This document shows positions 1-5,188 of a stretch of 5,188 nucleotides of DNA, in pieces; position 1 is the stretch's first letter, and the number at the start of each line of letters is the position of its first letter. The position numbers and the translations under genes are program-made. Under the pieces are notes generated by a model that saw only the letters and a list, made by a program, of their open reading frames with translations, was not told the origin of the DNA and ran no database searches. The DNA comes from QPJE01 sp051747745 (GTDB lineage: Bacteria; Bacillota; Halanaerobiia; Halanaerobiales; Halanaerobiaceae), in the NCBI GenBank assembly GCA_051747745.1, contig JBNJGL010000093.1, positions 1 through 5,188 of the forward strand, given 5' to 3'.

Positions 1-73
1 TCTTCGTATAAGTGTGATGATATGGATCACAAGTTTCTACCTGTTAGCCGTAAACTAACTTAGGCTACGAAGG
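1..73 (+). promoter_or_regulatory. Purine (guanine-class) riboswitch aptamer, variant J3-1/P3
   Basis: The classic three-way-junction purine aptamer is readable by eye. P1 pairs 1-8 with 66-73. P2 pairs 13-18 with 26-31 and has the conserved L2 GATATGG (19-25). J2/3 reads AGTTTCTAC (32-40). L3 is the conserved CCGTAAA (48-54) on P3 stem 43-47/55-59. Counting against the well-known xpt aptamer, the ligand-contact positions U22, U47, U51 and C74 correspond to T9, T34, T38 and C65. C at position 74 predicts a guanine-type rather than adenine ligand. The 3' side of P3 is unusual: TTAGG (60-64) sits between P3 and C65, where the normal class has only an A before that C. G64, G63 and A62 can pair with C40, C41 and T42, leaving a UU bulge (60-61). 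Ligand could be guanine or a related oxopurine. The upstream promoter and any further P1 pairing lie outside the window. Confidence 0.9.
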
Positions 74-220
74 AAGTGCACCTAGGGTTCCGTCTGTCTA
101 AATGATAGAGCAGGTCCGAGTGGTGCAGTTTTAATGTGCTTTAGTCAGAATATATATTTTTTTGACTGATACATATTTTAATACACCGTTGGGATAAAAG
201 CCCGGGCGGGTAGGTTCCTT
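70..220 (+). promoter_or_regulatory. PRPP riboswitch aptamer (ykkC subtype 2)
   Basis: The ykkC-family hallmarks are present: CTAGGGTTCCG (82-92), GGTCCGAG (113-120), ACACCG (183-188) and GGGATAAAAGCCCGGG (191-206). P1 pairs 77-82 with 122-127. P2 closes 94-96 on 111-113. A lineage-variable P3 arm pairs 134-138 with 170-174 and 141-147 with 163-169. A P0 helix, AAGGAA (70-75) with TTCCTT (215-220), encloses the aptamer. P0 is known for the ppGpp/PRPP subtypes and absent from guanidine-I, so guanidine is unlikely. PRPP is favoured over ppGpp by the directly abutting guanine-type aptamer, an arrangement known for PRPP aptamers, and by the GGGCGGGTAGG 3' segment (204-214). Ligand binding would stabilise P0 and hold the terminator 5' arm, making this an ON switch for the downstream permease. 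The ligand is inferred from family knowledge. Confidence 0.88.
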
Positions 221-258
221 TGTTTAGTGAACTTACCCTGGCCCGGGCTTATTTTATT
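198..258 (+). terminator. Riboswitch-controlled intrinsic terminator
   Basis: This is a very stable hairpin. AAGCCCGGGC (198-207) pairs with GCCCGGGCTT (241-250). GGGTAGGTTC (208-217) pairs with GAACTTACCC (229-238), with one G-U pair. T239 and G240 are bulged and the loop is about 11 nt. A T-rich tract (249-262) follows. The 5' arm includes the conserved core and most of the P0 3' strand of the preceding aptamer, so aptamer and terminator are mutually exclusive. The hairpin ends about 30 nt before the permease start, so it controls read-through into that gene. Confidence 0.93.
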
Positions 259-274
259 TATTAAAAACTTATTT

Positions 275-281
275 AAAGGGG
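275..281 (+). promoter_or_regulatory. Ribosome binding site abutting the permease start codon
   Basis: AAAGGGG lies directly against ATG 282 with no spacer. Including the start codon, AAAGGGGATGA matches 9 of 11 positions of the ideal AAAGGAGGTGA. That spacing is unusually tight for ATG 282 and would suit an initiation codon about 9 nt further on, where the in-frame codon is ATT (291). The purine-rich site is clear, but which codon it serves is less certain than usual. Confidence 0.6.
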
Positions 282-1622
282 ATGAAAAAAATTAGTATTT
301 CAAACACCGAGGCAAAAACACAGAACATCAAAGAAGAAAATGATTTTTTCGCACTGGAAGCAAATAATACTGATGTTAAGACAGAGGTGCTGGCAGGACT
401 AACAACATTTATGACAATGGCATATGTTATAATTGTTCATCCATCAATAATGTCAGCTGCAGGAATGCCTGTTGGAGCAATGACTGTAGTTACAGCACTT
501 GTAACCGGTATTTTTACACTATTTATGGGGCTTTATACAAATCTTCCTTATGCACTTGCTCCTGCAATGGGCAGTAATGCTTTTATGGCATATACACTTG
601 TAGCCAGCGGCCTCACTACATGGCAGCAGGCTCTTGCAATGGTCTTTATTTCTGGAATAACTTTTATAATTTTAACCGTTTTAGGCTTTAGAGAAGTAAT
701 TGTAGAAATGGTACCAACAAGTATCAAAACCTCTATTGGAGCAGCAATTGGTCTGTTTATTGCTCAGCTCGGTTTTAGTAGTGCCGGTTTTATGGATTTT
801 CAAAATGGTCTGCTGACAGCTGGAAACATAAAGACTCCTGGAGCTATTCTTGCAATTATAGGATTTTTTCTGATAGCATCACTGATGGCCTTAAAAGTTA
901 AAGGTGCTTTATTCTGGGGAATTATTGCCACAACAATCATTGGCATTCCAATGGGTATTACACAAATCCCTGATACATTTATTTCAATGCCACCTTCTAT
1001 TGCTCCTATAGCTTTTAAATTAGATATTTCTGGAGCACTTAAATTCTCTTTTATCCCACTGATGTTTGTATTCTTTTCTGGCGACTTCTTTTCAACAATG
1101 GGAACTTTACTTGGAGTATCAGCTAAAGCAGGTTTTCTAGATGAAGATGGTAATCTTCCTAATATAGAAAAGCCATTTTTAGTTGATGGAATTGCTACAA
1201 CTGTTGGTGCACTAATGGGTACAAGTACTGTTACAACATATGTTGAGTCAGCAGCAGGTGTTGAAGAAGGTGGAAGAACAGGATTAACCGCAGTAGTTAC
1301 AGCTGCAGCATTTTTCCTTATGATATTTTTGACTCCACTGGCTGCAATCATACCTGGCCAGGCAACTGCACCTGCATTGATCTTAATTGGTTTAATGATG
1401 ATGCCTGCTATTAAGGAAATTGATTTTGATGATATAACTGAATCACTTCCTGCTTTTGTAACTGTTATATTTACTGCCTATACTTTTAATCTGGCAAATG
1501 GAATTAGTTTAGGAATTATATCATATGTATTAATTAAACTTGTTTCTGGAAGAAAAGATGAAATACCGGTAGGACTATATTTCTTATGTATTCCTCTTTT
1601 CTATTATTTCTATACTCTGTAA
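282..1622 (+). CDS. NCS2 family (AzgA/PbuG-like) purine nucleobase permease
   Basis: This is an integral membrane transporter, expected to import purine nucleobases (hypoxanthine, guanine or adenine) by proton symport. The 446-residue length is normal for the AzgA branch of NCS2. The family start signature NNTDVKTEVLAGLTTFMTMA is at residues 28-47, followed by hydrophobic helices throughout. TM3 motif APAMGSNAF is at 93-101. The TM8 region has FFSGDFFSTMGTLLG (264-278), with D268 at the acidic substrate-site position. The TM10 region has TTYVESAAGVEEGGRTGLTA (318-337), with E322. The GDFFST stretch differs from the commoner VDLFDT form, and HPS replaces the usual NPS near residue 53. The N-terminus has about 20 extra polar residues compared with typical homologs. 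Expression is governed by the tandem riboswitch and terminator upstream. Exact substrate cannot be read from sequence; adjacent ade makes adenine/hypoxanthine plausible. Family assignment is firm. Confidence 0.95.
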   Translation: MKKISISNTEAKTQNIKEENDFFALEANNTDVKTEVLAGLTTFMTMAYVIIVHPSIMSAAGMPVGAMTVVTALVTGIFTLFMGLYTNLPYALAPAMGSNAFMAYTLVASGLTTWQQALAMVFISGITFIILTVLGFREVIVEMVPTSIKTSIGAAIGLFIAQLGFSSAGFMDFQNGLLTAGNIKTPGAILAIIGFFLIASLMALKVKGALFWGIIATTIIGIPMGITQIPDTFISMPPSIAPIAFKLDISGALKFSFIPLMFVFFSGDFFSTMGTLLGVSAKAGFLDEDGNLPNIEKPFLVDGIATTVGALMGTSTVTTYVESAAGVEEGGRTGLTAVVTAAAFFLMIFLTPLAAIIPGQATAPALILIGLMMMPAIKEIDFDDITESLPAFVTVIFTAYTFNLANGISLGIISYVLIKLVSGRKDEIPVGLYFLCIPLFYYFYTL

Positions 1623-1831
1623 AAGATAAAAATTGCAAAAATTTAATATAAAATCATCTGACAAAGCTACTTAATAGTGTACAATAAATTGTATAAAATA
1701 TTTTTAATAGTATTAAACTCAAATATAAAATATCTCCACCTGAATAATAATTATTCAGGTGGTTTTATCATTTTAGTTTTTCCTTTTAACTTCAAAATAT
1801 TTTAAAATAATTTAGATAGGCTGGTGTATTT
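1623..1831 (+). other. AT-rich permease-ade intergenic region
   Basis: Apart from the terminator hairpin, this 209 bp stretch contains no ORF or recognisable RNA motif. An ade promoter is expected after 1766. The best -10-like hexamer is TAAAAT (1803-1808), but no convincing -35 sits 17 bp upstream, so the promoter remains unassigned. A split Shine-Dalgarno-like AGG-CT-GGTG (1818-1826) precedes ATG 1832 by 5 nt and supports that start. Confidence 0.4.
1736..1766 (+). terminator. Intrinsic terminator after the permease gene
   Basis: CCACCTGAATAAT (1736-1748) is exactly complementary to ATTATTCAGGTGG (1750-1762), followed by TTTT and further T-rich sequence to about 1780. The GC-rich base of the stem and U-tract are typical of Rho-independent termination. 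It lies 114 bp beyond the permease stop and about 65 bp before ade, which argues that ade has its own promoter. The perfect symmetry also allows function on either strand, though no minus-strand gene is adjacent. Confidence 0.85.
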
Positions 1832-3616
1832 ATGAATTTAGATATTGATAAAAGAAAAGAGTTAATAGAGGCAGCTCTGGGAAAAAGAGAACTGGATCTG
1901 CTTATTAAAAATGCAGAACTTGTAAATGTATTTACCGGTGAAATTTATAAAGCAGATGTCGGTATTTACAGAGAATTTATAGCACATGTTGAAGCAGATG
2001 CAGATAATATTAAAGACGAAAAAATAGAGATGGAGGCCAGAGAAGTAATTGATGCAGAGGGAATGTATCTAATACCTGGTTTAATTGATTCACATGTTCA
2101 CATAGAAAGCAGTATGATGACTCCAAGGAATTTTGCCAGAACAGTAATTCCACATGGAACAACAACAGTAATTACTGATCCACACGAAATTGGAAATGTT
2201 ATGGGACTTGAAGGTGTAAAGTATATGTCAGAAAGCAGCACAGATCTTCCTATGAACCAATATATTCTTGCTCCTTCCTGTGTTCCTTCAGCACCTGATT
2301 TTGAATCATCTGGTGCCAGTTTTGGAGCGGAAGAAATTTCTGAAATGCTGGAATGGAATAATGTCTTAGGTCTGGCAGAGGTAATGGATTATCCAGGGGT
2401 AATACATGGAAGTAACAGGATGCACAAAATTATTCAAACAGCAGAAGATAAAGGGGGATTCATTCAGGGACATTCTCCAGCTCTTGAAGGAAGAGAATTA
2501 TCAGCTTATCTCTGTGCTGGCCCGAGCAGTGATCACGAAATTAGAGTTACACAGGAAGCCAGAGAAAAATTACGCATGGGTATGACTGTTGATGCTCGAG
2601 AAAGCTCAATCAGTCAAAATCTGTCCGAACTAATTCCTGCTCTCGATGATATTCACTGTCCTCCTAATTTTACCCTCTGCACAGATGATAGAGAATCTGC
2701 TGATCTTCTAAATGAAGGACATATGAATCATGTTGTAAGACGAGCTATAGAAGAAGGTTTGGAACCATGGCAGGCGATTCGTTATGCAACATTAAATTCA
2801 GCCAGATCAATTGGTTTAAAAAGATTGGGAGCTATTGCACCAGGATATATTGCAGATATGGTGCTTCTATCTTCACTGAAAAATATGGAAGCAGATAAGG
2901 TTTTTTATAGAGGGAAACTGGCAGCTGAAAAAGGTGAAATGACTGCTGAAATAAAAGATAAAAAATATCATCTGGAAAACATAAATACTGTTAAATTAGA
3001 AAAGTTAAAAGCAGCGGATTTTAAAATAAAGGCAGGAGAAAATAAAAACTCTATCAGCGCCAATGTAATAAGCTATATCAGTAAAGATTCTTTATTCTCT
3101 GATTTTATAAAAATGGACATAAAAATAGAGAACAGCTATCTTACTATAAAAGGTAGAGATGATATAAATTATGCAGCTGTTTTTAATCGTTATGATGGTA
3201 ATAATGACCGCTGTGTCGGGTTAATTAATAATTTTGGTCTAAAGAAGGGTGCGGTTGCAAGTACAGTCTCACATGACTGCCACAACCTAACTGTTGTAGC
3301 AGCAAATGAGGAGGATGCTGCTTTAGCAGCAAATACCCTTATAGAATCTGGCGGTGGAATTGTCTGTACAAATAATGGAAAAGTTACAGCTCATTTAAAA
3401 CTACCTATTGGTGGATTAATGTCACCACTTCCTGCAGAAAAACTTAGTATAGAAATAGAAAAGACAAAAAAAGAACTGTTAAAACTAGGTATGCAGAATG
3501 AATATCCCCTTCTTAAAATTGCAACACTTACACTTGCAGTTATTCCCAAAGCTAAAATTACTGATAAAGGGCTCCTTGCTGTCGACGAACAAAAACTAAT
3601 AAAATTATTCCAGTAA
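1832..3616 (+). CDS. ade: Adenine deaminase
   Basis: This cytosolic metal-dependent enzyme deaminates adenine to hypoxanthine and ammonia (EC 3.5.4.2), feeding salvage to IMP. The 594-residue length fits full-length bacterial Ade (about 570-600). Amidohydrolase-superfamily features appear in order: the beta-strand leader LIPGLIDSHVHIESS (80-94) with metal ligands H88 and H90; TTTVITDPHEIGNVMG (110-125); LAEVMD with E183, a probable metal-bridging or catalytic acid; GHSP with H214; SSDHE with H235; and the strand-8 CTDD with D284/D285. The C-terminal Ade-specific domain carries GLINNFGLKKGAV (463-475), VSHDCHNLTVVA (479-490) and LPIGGLMSPLP (524-534). This domain and the conserved SHDCHN separate Ade from other amidohydrolases. 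ATG 1832 is supported by an SD-like AGGCTGGTG and by homologous N-terminal architecture. It is flanked by terminators on both sides, so probably monocistronic. No frameshift or missing catalytic residue was noticed. Confidence 0.97.
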   Translation: MNLDIDKRKELIEAALGKRELDLLIKNAELVNVFTGEIYKADVGIYREFIAHVEADADNIKDEKIEMEAREVIDAEGMYLIPGLIDSHVHIESSMMTPRNFARTVIPHGTTTVITDPHEIGNVMGLEGVKYMSESSTDLPMNQYILAPSCVPSAPDFESSGASFGAEEISEMLEWNNVLGLAEVMDYPGVIHGSNRMHKIIQTAEDKGGFIQGHSPALEGRELSAYLCAGPSSDHEIRVTQEAREKLRMGMTVDARESSISQNLSELIPALDDIHCPPNFTLCTDDRESADLLNEGHMNHVVRRAIEEGLEPWQAIRYATLNSARSIGLKRLGAIAPGYIADMVLLSSLKNMEADKVFYRGKLAAEKGEMTAEIKDKKYHLENINTVKLEKLKAADFKIKAGENKNSISANVISYISKDSLFSDFIKMDIKIENSYLTIKGRDDINYAAVFNRYDGNNDRCVGLINNFGLKKGAVASTVSHDCHNLTVVAANEEDAALAANTLIESGGGIVCTNNGKVTAHLKLPIGGLMSPLPAEKLSIEIEKTKKELLKLGMQNEYPLLKIATLTLAVIPKAKITDKGLLAVDEQKLIKLFQ

Positions 3617-3631
3617 AATCTTATATCGATA

Positions 3632-3666
3632 GCCCCTAAAAATAATTAATTTAGGGGCATTTTTTT
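3632..3666 (+). terminator. Intrinsic terminator after ade
   Basis: GCCCCTAAA (3632-3640) pairs with TTTAGGGGC (3650-3658) in a 9-bp stem with a 9-nt A/T loop. A run of seven T follows (3660-3666). It begins 16 bp after the ade stop codon, so ade transcription should end here and the downstream MBL gene needs its own promoter. Confidence 0.93.
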
Positions 3667-3822
3667 ATATACTTATAGATTATTTTTTGCAGCAATATTT
3701 CTATAAATCCTGCTATAAATAGATCACAACTGCTATATGTTCTGAGTTTACAGATTAAGAAACAGAAATATCTTATTATATTATTAACAAATGTTCATAA
3801 TAATTTGCTGGAGGTTGTGATC
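3667..3822 (+). other. AT-rich leader upstream of the MBL-fold gene
   Basis: No ORF is visible. Short repeats occur: CTATAAAT at 3701-3708 and 3713-3720, and TGCTATA at 3711-3717 and 3731-3737. TATAAA hexamers at 3702 and 3714 are -10-like, but no well-spaced -35 pairs with them (TTGCAG at 3687 is 21 bp from the second). A strong Shine-Dalgarno GGAGG (3810-3814) sits 8 nt before ATG 3823 and decides the start of the next gene. Confidence 0.4.
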
Positions 3823-4809
3823 ATGAAACGGAGAATTCATCCATTATGGTGGCCTGTTTTTGTTTTAAGCTCACCTATTTTGCTGCCCTATTTAATATTT
3901 AAAAATGAAAGTTATAAATTATGTATCAGAAAAATAGATAAAATTAATGGACAGAGACTTAAAAAAGCAAAAGATTTAAGCCTTCCTGAAGTTGATAATT
4001 TTCAACTAATTCCGGTTGTTGAAGCTGAATCAAAAGATGACTTTGAAAAGGAAGCAGGAATCTCATATTTTATAGAAACAGAAAATTCCAATCTTTTATT
4101 TGATATCGCCTTTGCAGATGAAAGTTCTGCCTTTACAAATAACTATCAAAAACTAAACCTCACAAAAAAAGATGTGCATAAATTTGTACTTTCTCATCTG
4201 CATCCTGATCATATGGGTGGAATAAAAGCAAGTAGAGAAAATAAAATAACTATTCCTGATATAATAAATAGTAATGGCATTACTGCTTTCCTACCTGATG
4301 CAGCATCAGTAATTGGCGGAAATCGTCAAATTATTTATTCCCCACAGTACATAACAGAAGATATAGCAACTACAGGTCCTTTAAGAGCAAATTTATTTTT
4401 TTCTGGTCCAACTGAAGAACAGTCATTAATTATAAATATCAAAAATAAAGGAGCTGTAATTGTGGTTGGCTGTGGTCATCCAGATTTAAATGTTATTATA
4501 GAAATGGCTAAGAGATTGACGAAAAAAAAGATTCATGCTGTGATCGGCGGACTGCATTTGCCTATTAAATCCGGCAGACTAAAAAAAGCCGGCTTTGATC
4601 TTCAGAGAATAATCGGAACCGGCCGGCAGCCCTGGAATTGCCTTGATGACAGCTATCTTGATGAAAAAATTTCTGTTTTAAAAAAATATGAAGTGGAAAA
4701 AGTTCTGCTTTCACCACATGACAGCAGTGATTATGCTGCACAATATTTTAAAAATAATTTAAAGGCAGAAGTAGATATATTAAAAAGTGGACATCATTAT
4801 AATCTATAA
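3823..4809 (+). CDS. Membrane-anchored MBL-fold metallo-hydrolase
   Basis: Length is 328 residues from ATG 3823, chosen because GGAGG at 3810-3814 is ideally spaced; an in-frame TTG at 3805 lies upstream of that site. Residues 1-5 are basic (MKRRI) and about 8-26 form one hydrophobic segment, predicting an N-terminal membrane anchor or uncleaved signal. The rest is a metallo-beta-lactamase domain. The metal motif SHLHPDH (124-130) gives H125, H127, D129 and H130. VGCGHPD (215-221) supplies H219, IGGLHL (241-246) H245, and LSPHD (296-300) H299. The order and the GCGHPDLN/GGLHL motifs resemble the subgroup often annotated as dihydropteroate-type 'beta-ribofuranosylaminobenzene phosphate synthase-like' MBL hydrolases (COG1237-like). 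The actual substrate is unknown, and methanopterin synthesis would be an unsafe transfer. It is monocistronic between the ade terminator and convergent purH. Fold is certain, function open. Confidence 0.88.
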   Translation: MKRRIHPLWWPVFVLSSPILLPYLIFKNESYKLCIRKIDKINGQRLKKAKDLSLPEVDNFQLIPVVEAESKDDFEKEAGISYFIETENSNLLFDIAFADESSAFTNNYQKLNLTKKDVHKFVLSHLHPDHMGGIKASRENKITIPDIINSNGITAFLPDAASVIGGNRQIIYSPQYITEDIATTGPLRANLFFSGPTEEQSLIINIKNKGAVIVVGCGHPDLNVIIEMAKRLTKKKIHAVIGGLHLPIKSGRLKKAGFDLQRIIGTGRQPWNCLDDSYLDEKISVLKKYEVEKVLLSPHDSSDYAAQYFKNNLKAEVDILKSGHHYNL

Positions 4810-4866
4810 ATCATTTATTTTAATATAAAAAATTATTGGTTAATATACAGGTTTCTGAATTATTGT
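4810..4866. other. Short convergent intergenic spacer
   Basis: This 57 bp AT-rich gap separates the ends of the MBL gene and purH, which face each other. No GC-rich hairpin with a U-tract is visible on either strand. Only weak A/T pairing and a tiny CAG-GTTT-CTG stem (4848-4857) are seen, so termination of both genes is unexplained here. Confidence 0.4.
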
Positions 4867-5188
4867 TTAATGTCTAAAGTGCCTCTTTCCAGTAAAGACC
4901 ATGGCAATTCCTAACTCATTACAGGCTTCAATTACCTGCTCATCACGAATTGAGCCCCCGGGCTGAATAATTGCTTTAATACCCAGCTCAGCTGCTTTTT
5001 CTACTGCATCAGGAAAAGGAAAAAAGGCATCAGAGGCTACAACTCCACCCTGCTGACGTCCATCAGCTTTGCGGCCAGCAATAATCATCGAATCAACTCT
5101 GCTCATCTGACCGGCACCAACACCAACTACCATCTCATCTTTAGCCATTACAATCGCATTTGATTTAACATGTTTTACTACCTTCCAG
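4867..5188 (-). CDS. purH: PurH C-terminus (AICAR transformylase/IMP cyclohydrolase), partial
   Basis: PurH catalyses the last two steps of de novo IMP synthesis: formyl transfer from 10-formyl-THF to AICAR, then ring closure. The window holds the last 106 codons plus one base of the minus-strand gene; the 5' part is beyond position 5188. The frame stays open to the edge, reading WKVVKHVKSNAIV before the internal methionine at 5148, so that Met is not the start. Diagnostic AICARFT-domain motifs are KSNAIV, GVGAGQMSRVDS, the ASDAFFPFPD stretch, IIQPGGSIRDE and the terminal MVFTGKRHFRH, ending at TAA (4869-4867). These are near-invariant in PurH and show an intact C-terminus. The N-terminal IMP cyclohydrolase domain is not seen. 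It converges on the MBL gene and is probably the last gene of a purine operon lying to the right. Confidence 0.97.
   Translation of the reverse strand, partial: WKVVKHVKSNAIVMAKDEMVVGVGAGQMSRVDSMIIAGRKADGRQQGGVVASDAFFPFPDAVEKAAELGIKAIIQPGGSIRDEQVIEACNELGIAMVFTGKRHFRH

Noticed and set aside
1..73. Adenine riboswitch controlling the purine permease
   Set aside because: The specificity base after P3 and before P1 is C (65), not U, which predicts an oxopurine ligand rather than adenine.
70..220. Guanidine-I or ppGpp riboswitch instead of PRPP
   Set aside because: The P0 helix and purine-gene context disfavour guanidine. Tandem placement with a guanine-type aptamer and the GGCGGGTAGG end favour PRPP over ppGpp, though only by recalled family features.
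800..1351. Open frame of 183 codons on the minus strand
   Set aside because: It lies wholly antisense within the permease gene, has no recognisable domain, and the plus strand has clear family motifs throughout the same bases.
3687..3719. Promoter TTGCAG/TATAAA upstream of the MBL gene
   Set aside because: The spacing is 21 bp, too long for a standard sigma-A promoter, and AT-rich sequence gives many chance TATAAA matches.
3805..3822. Upstream TTG start for the MBL-fold protein
   Set aside because: The TTG precedes and the extension overlaps the strong GGAGG at 3810-3814, which is ideally placed for ATG 3823.
4810..4866. Bidirectional terminator between the convergent genes
   Set aside because: Only weak A/T pairings and a 3-bp stem were found, with no GC-rich hairpin followed by a U-tract on either strand.
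4867..5148. A small 93-residue gene starting at the Met at 5148
   Set aside because: The frame continues upstream to the window edge with conserved PurH sequence (WKVVKHVKSNAIV), so this is the interior of purH.

Overview
The window is AT-rich, with Gram-positive style Shine-Dalgarno sites, riboswitch leaders and compact hairpin-plus-U-tract terminators. This points to a low-GC Firmicutes-type bacterium, probably an anaerobic clostridial or Halanaerobiales-like lineage. That placement is an impression from composition and gene style, not from a search. The theme is purine metabolism: a riboswitch-controlled purine permease, adenine deaminase, a metallo-beta-lactamase-fold protein, and the 3' end of purH on the opposite strand.

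Bases 1-281 are a structured RNA leader with three overlapping elements. They are a purine (guanine-class) aptamer with a non-standard P3/J3-1 region (1-73), a ykkC subtype-2 aptamer that fits the PRPP class (70-220), and a long GC-rich intrinsic terminator (198-258). The P1 3' strand of the first aptamer shares bases with the P0 5' strand of the second. The P0 3' strand and P1-distal core of the second share bases with the terminator 5' arm. This is the architecture of the known tandem guanine-PRPP 'IMPLY' riboswitches: transcription should stop only when the purine ligand is abundant and PRPP is scarce. Here it precedes a purine transporter rather than a de novo synthesis gene.

Bases 282-1622 (+) encode an NCS2/AzgA-type nucleobase permease, followed by a terminator at 1736-1766. 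Bases 1832-3616 (+) encode a complete adenine deaminase (ade), followed by a second terminator at 3632-3666. Bases 3823-4809 (+) encode a membrane-anchored MBL-fold hydrolase. Bases 4867-5188 (-) are the C-terminal part of PurH, convergent with the MBL gene and running off the window edge. Each plus-strand gene therefore appears to be its own transcription unit, or nearly so.

Together, the permease would import nucleobases, Ade would convert adenine to hypoxanthine for PRPP-dependent salvage, and PurH would make IMP de novo. The riboswitch reading of PRPP and purine level would balance import against supply. The most novel-looking element is the altered ligand-pocket side of the purine aptamer. 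No mobile element, CRISPR array, tRNA or rRNA was seen.
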